This document shows, one piece after another, positions 7,537-11,986 of a stretch of 11,986 bases of DNA; the stretch's first letter is position 1; each line of letters opens with the position of its first letter. The DNA lies in assembly GCA_041655735.1 (NCBI GenBank), contig JBBAEV010000026.1, forward strand, positions 1 to 11,986. The letters run 5' to 3'. The DNA comes from JBBAEV01 sp041655735. Its GTDB lineage: Bacteria > Bacillota_I > Bacilli_A > RF39 > UBA660. The translations under genes were made by a program, and so were the position numbers. The notes below the pieces were generated by a model. The model did not search any database and was not told the DNA's origin. It saw nothing but the letters and a program-made list of their open reading frames with translations.

Positions 7537-9624
7537 CATTGCATCTTTTCTAGATAAATCTAGTCGTCCTTTTTTATCGTACCCTCTTGCTTTAACAACT
7601 ATTTCATCACCTATTTTTACAACATCTTCAACTTTTTGTACTCTTTCAGTTGAAAGTTGAGATATATGAACCATACCTTCACAACCAGGCCACAATTCTA
7701 CAAAACAACCAAATGGTTCAATACGAGTTACTTTACCAGTATAGATATCTCCAATAACTGCTTCTCTCACAATGTCTTCAATAAGTTTAATGGCTTTATC
7801 TATCATCTCATAATCAGTATGATATACAACAACTCTACCATCATCTTCAATATCAATTTTTACTCCTCCTGCTTGTTCGATAATACTATCTATCATTTCG
7901 CCGCCGCGACCGATAACTTCTCTAATTTTATCAGGATTAATTTTAACTTGTTTTATTTTTGGTGCATAAGGACTTAATTCCCTACGAGGTTCTTTTATAG
8001 CTTTTTCCATATTAGCTAAGATTTGCATACGACCAATTTTTGCTTGAGACAAAGCTTCTTTTAATATATCTTTTGTTATACCATCTATTTTTATATCCAT
8101 TTGTAAAGCACATATACCATTTTTTGTACCTGCTACTTTAAAGTCCATATCTCCTTCATGATCTTCAAGGCCTTGAATATCAGTTAAAATAGTATAATTT
8201 TTACCATCTTTAATAAGACCCATTGCAATTCCTGCAACCGGAGCTTTAATTGGAACCCCCGCTGCCATTAAAGACATACAACCCGCACAAATAGAAGCTT
8301 GTGACGATGAACCATTACTTTCTAATATTTCTGATACAACTCTAATTGTATAAGGGAATTCTTCTTCGCTTGGAATAACTTGAAGAAGTGCTCTTTCTCC
8401 TAAATTACCATGACCTATTTCTCGTCTTCCTGGTGCCCCATATCTTCCAGTTTCTCCTACACTAAATTGCGGAAAATTATAATGAAGCATAAATCTTTTT
8501 TGATCTTCAACACCAAGTCCATCTAATATTTGATGTTCGCCTATCGCTCCTAATGTTGTTATACTTAAAGCTTGTGTTTGCCCTCTAGTAAATAAAGCAG
8601 AGCCATGAGTTCTTTTTAATATGTCTACTTTTGATTCAAGTGTTCTAATTTCATCTGGCTTTCTTCCATCCGGTCTTACTTTGTTTTCAGTAATCAATCT
8701 TCTAACTTCTTCTTTTTCAATAGAAGCAATTATTTTTCTAACTTGCCCTATTTTATCTTGTACTTCATCATCTTCCTTAAATTTTTCTTCAAAAACTGCT
8801 ACTACCTCTTCTTTTAGGTTGTCTATTACTTCTTGTCTTTCTAATTTTTCTTTAATTGGAACTGCTTTAATTATTTTTTCAGAAGCTATTTTTCTAACTT
8901 CTTTATTTAAATCCTCATCTATTTTTTTAATTTCTATTTTTTGTTTTTCTTTCCCTACTTCTGTTATTACTTTTTCTTGTAATTCTATTAATTCTTTAAT
9001 CGCTTCATGTCCGAACATAATAGCATCTAACATATCTTTTTCTGTAACTTCTTTAGCCCCAGCCTCAACCATGTTAACTGCGTCTTTAGTACCCGCAACT
9101 GTTAAATTAATATCACTTTTTTCAAGTTCTTCTGGAGTTGGATTGATAATAAATTTATCATCTATTTTACCTACTATAACTCCAGCAATTGGTCCGTTAA
9201 ATGGAATGTCACTTACACCTAAGGCAAGTGATGAACCAAACATTGCGGCCATTTCTGGGCTGTTATCTTGGTCTACTGAAAGAACAGTATTAACAACTTG
9301 AATTTCTCTTTTTAATCCTTCAAGAAACAGCGGTCTTATTGGACGATCAATTAATCTTGCAGTTAAAGTTGCATTATCAGTTGGTCTTCCTTCCCTTTTT
9401 ATAAATCCACCTGGTATTTTGCCTACTGAATATAATTTTTCTTGGTATAAAACCATAAGTGGAAAAAAATCCATATTAGTATCTTCTTTTGCCATAGTAA
9501 CAGCAGTTAATATAGCAGTATCTCCATATCTAATTAATACACTACCATTTGCTTGTTTAGCAAGTTCCCCTATTTCTACTTTTAATATTCTTCCTCTAAA
9601 GTCAATTTCAAATGTTTTATTCAT
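7531..9624 (-). CDS. pnp: Polyribonucleotide nucleotidyltransferase (PNPase)
   Basis: PNPase degrades RNA 3' to 5' with phosphate, releasing nucleoside diphosphates, and works in the RNA degradation machinery. The frame extends upstream to 9675, but the start is placed at ATG 9624 (MNKTFEID). GAGGAG lies six bases before it, and homologues begin there. This gives 697 residues, the usual length. Domain order is complete: first RNase PH domain (about 1-215, with GGFIKREGRP at 72-81), helical linker (about 230-310), and second RNase PH domain (about 315-540). The second domain carries GHGNLGERAL, SNGSSSQAS at 436-444 and the metal/catalytic GDMDFKVAGT at 491-500. A KH domain follows (about 555-615, IGRGG at 571-575), then an S1 domain (about 624-693). 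All key motifs are intact. It follows rpsO as in most bacteria, but a terminator separates the two. A weak TG-N-TATTAT extended -10 at 9647-9655 could serve it; otherwise it depends on read-through. Confidence 0.98.
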   Translation of the reverse strand: MNKTFEIDFRGRILKVEIGELAKQANGSVLIRYGDTAILTAVTMAKEDTNMDFFPLMVLYQEKLYSVGKIPGGFIKREGRPTDNATLTARLIDRPIRPLFLEGLKREIQVVNTVLSVDQDNSPEMAAMFGSSLALGVSDIPFNGPIAGVIVGKIDDKFIINPTPEELEKSDINLTVAGTKDAVNMVEAGAKEVTEKDMLDAIMFGHEAIKELIELQEKVITEVGKEKQKIEIKKIDEDLNKEVRKIASEKIIKAVPIKEKLERQEVIDNLKEEVVAVFEEKFKEDDEVQDKIGQVRKIIASIEKEEVRRLITENKVRPDGRKPDEIRTLESKVDILKRTHGSALFTRGQTQALSITTLGAIGEHQILDGLGVEDQKRFMLHYNFPQFSVGETGRYGAPGRREIGHGNLGERALLQVIPSEEEFPYTIRVVSEILESNGSSSQASICAGCMSLMAAGVPIKAPVAGIAMGLIKDGKNYTILTDIQGLEDHEGDMDFKVAGTKNGICALQMDIKIDGITKDILKEALSQAKIGRMQILANMEKAIKEPRRELSPYAPKIKQVKINPDKIREVIGRGGEMIDSIIEQAGGVKIDIEDDGRVVVYHTDYEMIDKAIKLIEDIVREAVIGDIYTGKVTRIEPFGCFVELWPGCEGMVHISQLSTERVQKVEDVVKIGDEIVVKARGYDKKGRLDLSRKDAMK

Positions 9625-9661
9625 ATATATCTCCTCACTAGTTTTAATAATAACATAATTT

Positions 9662-9692
9662 AAAATAAAAAGCACTCAAAAAAAGAGCGCCT
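9662..9692 (-). terminator. Intrinsic terminator between rpsO and pnp
   Basis: An 8-bp stem with two G-T pairs (9670-9677 with 9685-9692) has a 7-base T loop and is followed on the minus strand by TTTTATTTT. It overlaps the TAG stop of rpsO (9691-9693). It probably lets only part of the transcripts into pnp, allowing S15 to be made in excess of PNPase. Confidence 0.8.
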
Positions 9693-9960
9693 ACTTTCTT
9701 AATCCTAATTTTTTAACAACATCACGATAACGAGTTACATCTTTTTTCATTAAGTAATTTAATAGATTACGACGACGACCAACTTTTTTTAATAATCCTC
9801 TACGAGAATGATGATCATGTGTATGAATTGAAAGATGTTCAGTTAAAAGCTTTATTTCTTGAGTTAGGATTGCAATTTGAATTTCAGTTGATCCTGTATC
9901 TTTATCGTTTGTTTTATACTTTTTAATGATTTCTGATTTATCATCTTGTTTTAAAGCCAT
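9691..9960 (-). CDS. rpsO: 30S ribosomal protein S15
   Basis: S15 binds the three-way junction of 16S rRNA helices 20-22 early in 30S assembly. The start is ATG 9960 (MALKQDDKSE), preceded six bases upstream by AAGGAGG. This gives 89 residues, the standard length; the further upstream ATG at 9987 would add nine residues not seen in the family. The conserved rRNA-binding signature H..DHHSRRGLLKKVGRRR is present around residues 46-64. It is the only gene here ending in TAG. It has its own promoter and a structured leader, so autoregulation by S15 is plausible. Confidence 0.98.
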   Translation of the reverse strand: MALKQDDKSEIIKKYKTNDKDTGSTEIQIAILTQEIKLLTEHLSIHTHDHHSRRGLLKKVGRRRNLLNYLMKKDVTRYRDVVKKLGLRK

Positions 9961-10036
9961 ATTAATCCTCCTTTTTATTATATTCACCTAAATCCTAGTA
10001 ATAAGTCAGAGAGTCTTATTACCACGACTTGGCACA
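9961..10036 (-). promoter_or_regulatory. Structured rpsO leader, candidate S15 autoregulatory element
   Basis: The predicted leader of about 75 bases contains a perfect 8-bp hairpin: GTAATAAG (minus strand, 10015-10022) pairs with CTTATTAC (9998-10005) around a 9-base loop. Further upstream, AAGTC (10026-10030) is complementary to GACTT (10003-10007), which overlaps the 3' arm of that hairpin. Two competing folds, or a junction, are therefore possible. S15 leaders in several bacteria bind S15 and block translation; whether this one does is inference. Confidence 0.5.
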
Positions 10037-10042
10037 TGAATA

Positions 10043-10071
10043 ATAATACATAATATTTTATTAAAAATCAA
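10043..10071 (-). promoter_or_regulatory. Sigma-A promoter of rpsO
   Basis: On the minus strand TTGATT (10066-10071) and TATTAT (10043-10048) are separated by 17 bases. Transcription would start near 10036. No clear terminator precedes it after truB, so truB transcripts may also continue into rpsO. Confidence 0.65.
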
Positions 10072-10093
10072 GTAATATTGTGATATTTATCCA

Positions 10094-10948
10094 TTATTTT
10101 AGCATTTTATAAGGTTTTGCTTTAGTATTATCTTTTTCGTATGTCTGATAAATAGCAACTTCATTATCATTATTATCTAGTATTAATGCCTTATTTTCAT
10201 CAAAAAACTTTTCAATAATTGCGCCATTTTTGATTTTGAATAATAACTTTTCAGTTACCTTTATTTTAGGAATGTTTAAAACTTCTTTTACTGATAATAA
10301 TTTATATTCTCCTTTTTCTATGTCTTCAATACTAAAACAATCCTCTATGTTAAAATCACCTTGCATTGCTCTTTCAAGTTCTGACATAGTGGCGTATGTA
10401 CCTAATTTTCTTCCAATGTCTCTTATTAGACTTCTAATATAAGTTCCTTTACTTACTTTACATTTTATTTTAAATTTGTTATCTACTAAATCAGATATTA
10501 ATTCTAAATTATAGACATTAACTTTTTTTATAGGTAAATCAACATTTTTACCATTTCTTGCATATTCATATAGTTTTTTACCCTTTACTTTAATAGCAGA
10601 ATAAATTGGAACCTCCATATTATATTCACCAGTAAAGTCTTTTAATACTGTTATTATATCTTCTTTTTTTATATCAAATTTTTTTTCGTTTATAACGCTA
10701 CCCGTAATATCTAATGTATCAGTCTCTATTCCAAGTGTTACCTCAGCTATATATTCTTTGTTAAGACTTGTTAAAAGATCCATAATCTTTGTTGTTTTTC
10801 CTATACCGAGTACTAATACACCTGTTGCCATAGGGTCCAGGGTGCCACTATGCCCTACTTTTTTAATATTAAGTATTTTAGATACTTTATTTACTACATC
10901 ACGACTTGTTATCCCTTTGGGTTTATTAATTAGTAATACTCCATTCAT
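10094..10948 (-). CDS. truB: tRNA pseudouridine-55 synthase TruB
   Basis: TruB converts U55 in the T-loop of nearly all tRNAs to pseudouridine and also helps tRNA folding. The 284-residue protein opens with the family hallmark GVLLINKPKGITSRDVV. The catalytic Asp is D38 within GTLDPMATG (35-43). KEYIAEVTLGIETDTLD follows at about residues 64-80, and KGTYIRSLIRDIG near 167-179. The C-terminal 60 or so residues form the usual TruB C-terminal (PUA-like) extension. The start ATG has GGTGAT three bases upstream. Only 36 bases separate it from the M55 peptidase gene, so the two are probably co-transcribed. In B. subtilis, ribC (riboflavin kinase) lies between truB and rpsO; here it is absent. Confidence 0.96.
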   Translation of the reverse strand: MNGVLLINKPKGITSRDVVNKVSKILNIKKVGHSGTLDPMATGVLVLGIGKTTKIMDLLTSLNKEYIAEVTLGIETDTLDITGSVINEKKFDIKKEDIITVLKDFTGEYNMEVPIYSAIKVKGKKLYEYARNGKNVDLPIKKVNVYNLELISDLVDNKFKIKCKVSKGTYIRSLIRDIGRKLGTYATMSELERAMQGDFNIEDCFSIEDIEKGEYKLLSVKEVLNIPKIKVTEKLLFKIKNGAIIEKFFDENKALILDNNDNEVAIYQTYEKDNTKAKPYKMLK

Positions 10949-10984
10949 ATTATCACCATATTTTATATATTTTTGTTTTTTTAG

Positions 10985-11836
10985 TTATCTTAATAGTTTT
11001 AATATATCTACAAAATTAGAAGTAGAATATTTTATTTTATATTCGTCTATTCTAATGATATTTTCTTTTTGCCATATTCTATGATTTTTATTTTTAAATT
11101 GGATTTCAATATTAAATTTATTTGGCATATTAACTAGAAATAATGTTTTATCTTCATTTAGTTGCTTTATGGCATTAGTTAAATCTTTATTAATACTAGC
11201 TAATACTTCATCTGCTTTTTTAATCTTACCTTTTTTATTAAAACTTTTGGTAACAGTACTTATAATATTTTTATTTATTTCTTGTGCTTCTAGCACTGCT
11301 CCTTCGTCACCTTCAATATAAAATACAGGAACATTATAAAGGGCACAAGTATATAAAGCAATAGTAGTTTCTCCAATTACTTTTCCATTTAGTTTTATAT
11401 ATTCTATTGTCTTACTATTAAAGGTATGAGCAACTGGTGATAGTCCTGTCCCTCCTCCACTGTGATATCCATGTAATATAACACCATCAAATGAGGAATC
11501 AATACCTTTTACCATTCCATCTAATGAGCTAGTAAATCCCTTTATAATCTTAATATTTTTATTAAAATTTTTATTTTTTAAATTTCTGCCATCACCATGG
11601 GCATCACTTATAACAATATTATCATTTTTTAATATTTTACAAATATTTAATAATTCATATGTCATGATTTTTTGAAATTTTTTGTATTTCTTATTTATTA
11701 ACAAACTATATAGTTTTAATATTTTTCTAATAATATTTATTTTAATGTTGTTATATTTTTTATTGAATTTATTAGCTTCTTTATAATCAGTTAATTCAGC
11801 AACACCTTCAATATCTGTTGAAATTAGAATTTTCAT
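10985..11836 (-). CDS. M55 family D-aminopeptidase (DppA-like zinc peptidase)
   Basis: M55 peptidases are cytoplasmic zinc enzymes that remove N-terminal D-amino acids, typically from D-Ala peptides such as those from cell-wall turnover. This 283-residue protein keeps the expected metal and active-site residues: D8 and E10 in STDIEGVA, H80 in SDAHGDGRN, H125 in HGYHSGGGTG, H137 in VAHTF and E156 in GETTIALY. From memory of B. subtilis DppA, the stretch between the first and second motifs is some 20 residues longer here, a Lys-rich, probably helical insertion at about 22-60. The last 60 residues diverge, ending in a short Lys/Asn-rich tail. The ATG has AGGTGA four bases upstream. It is probably the first gene of an operon with truB. 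This pairing is not in the B. subtilis truB region, and no dpp transporter genes are visible. The substrate is not determined by sequence. Confidence 0.88.
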   Translation of the reverse strand: MKILISTDIEGVAELTDYKEANKFNKKYNNIKINIIRKILKLYSLLINKKYKKFQKIMTYELLNICKILKNDNIVISDAHGDGRNLKNKNFNKNIKIIKGFTSSLDGMVKGIDSSFDGVILHGYHSGGGTGLSPVAHTFNSKTIEYIKLNGKVIGETTIALYTCALYNVPVFYIEGDEGAVLEAQEINKNIISTVTKSFNKKGKIKKADEVLASINKDLTNAIKQLNEDKTLFLVNMPNKFNIEIQFKNKNHRIWQKENIIRIDEYKIKYSTSNFVDILKLLR

Positions 11837-11848
11837 AAAATCACCTGT

Positions 11849-11986
11849 TTATATTATATCATATATAATGTTGAGCATAAAGATTGTTAAATCTTTATGC
11901 TTTTTGTTATTATAAGAAGCTAATCGGTTAAGACGGATTATAACAGGAACTTCGAGTTCGATTTTTTGAGAGTCTGCCATATAGTT
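11849..11986 (-). CDS. Possible 3' part of a small hypothetical reading frame, running off the window
   Basis: On the minus strand a frame stays open from the window edge for 45 codons to a TAA at 11849-11851, three bases before the M55 Shine-Dalgarno. It contains an ATG at codon 3 (MADSQKIELEVPVIIRLNRL...). Whether that is the start or the gene is longer cannot be seen. The residue mix looks protein-like, and a 45-codon run without a stop is somewhat unusual at this base composition. Against it: codons ending in C (AAC, ATC, CTC) are far more frequent than in the neighbours, and the 3' half overlaps both a perfect hairpin and the M55 -10 element. I recognise no family. Confidence 0.35.
   Translation of the reverse strand, partial: NYMADSQKIELEVPVIIRLNRLASYNNKKHKDLTIFMLNIIYDII
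11853..11861 (-). promoter_or_regulatory. Extended -10 promoter of the M55-truB operon
   Basis: The minus strand reads TGATATAAT, a full extended -10. At 17-base spacing the -35 position is TTTATG (11876-11881), a weak match that lies in one arm of the 12-bp inverted repeat. Transcription would begin near 11846, at the edge of the Shine-Dalgarno (11841-11846). Confidence 0.45.
11874..11905 (+). terminator. Perfect 12-bp inverted repeat, terminator-like on the plus strand
   Basis: AGCATAAAGATT (11874-11885) and its exact complement (11890-11901) flank a GTTA loop, and T's continue to 11905 on the plus strand. This is the form of a strong intrinsic terminator for plus-strand transcription, yet no plus-strand gene precedes it. 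On the minus strand no T-run follows. Because one arm covers the -35 position of the M55 promoter, it could instead be an operator. Confidence 0.6.

Noticed and set aside
8621..9301. 226-residue plus-strand open frame inside pnp
   Set aside because: It is antisense to well-conserved PNPase codons, is Ser/Thr/Phe-rich as expected from a reversed frame, and has no ribosome-binding site or recognisable motif.
11905..11977. tRNA-like 3' end on the plus strand (GTTCGATT followed later by GCCA)
   Set aside because: The T-stem would have one mismatch and several G-T pairs. No acceptor 5' strand pairs with AGAGTCT, and no anticodon arm can be formed.
1..11986. CRISPR array, insertion sequence, phage genes or a riboswitch for a small molecule
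   Set aside because: No spaced direct repeats, transposase or integrase motifs, terminal inverted repeats or known aptamer cores were seen. The only repeats are the short or coding ones listed.
1..11986. Mycoplasma-type code with TGA as tryptophan
   Set aside because: All long conserved proteins are full length without in-frame TGA, and the Trp codons I checked are TGG.

Overview
The window is AT-rich and carries genes on the minus strand only, so transcription runs from high to low coordinates. It looks like a low-GC Gram-positive of the class Bacilli, probably an uncultured, reduced-genome lineage of the RF39/Erysipelotrichales/Mollicutes-like kind (lineage is inference). The gene order truB - rpsO - pnp - (insert) - ylxY-like - rnjB-like - ftsK/spoIIIE is a contracted version of the Bacillus subtilis order, as I recall it. 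Seven genes end in TAA and one in TAG. Conserved proteins read through full length with Trp as TGG and no in-frame TGA, so there is no sign of the Mycoplasma code.

Right end (about 9.66-11.99 kb): a possible small reading frame runs in from the window edge. It is followed by an M55 metallopeptidase (DppA-like) and truB, spaced as one operon. rpsO comes next, with its own promoter, a structured leader that may be an S15 autoregulatory site, and a terminator.

Middle (4.96-9.62 kb): pnp is followed by a terminator. Next is a large, unrecognised, membrane-anchored Tyr/Trp-rich repeat protein of 807 residues. It sits exactly between pnp and the ylxY-like gene, which are adjacent in B. subtilis. 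Its upstream region has two short perfect repeats: a 10-bp A-tract unit three times, and a 15-bp unit twice that duplicates the Shine-Dalgarno.

Left end (0-4.93 kb): a polysaccharide-deacetylase-fold protein without its metal site, an RNase J2-like protein with two altered metal ligands, and an FtsK/SpoIIIE DNA translocase each have their own transcription signals. A promoter and ribosome-binding site for one more minus-strand gene lie at the window edge.

Functionally this is an RNA-processing/translation cluster (TruB, S15, PNPase, RNase J) joined to chromosome segregation (FtsK) and envelope genes. Five genes end in an intrinsic terminator whose hairpin contains or touches the stop codon. 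No gene-free stretch exceeds 300 bases. The least explained parts are the 807-residue protein with its control region, and the last 140 bases of the window.
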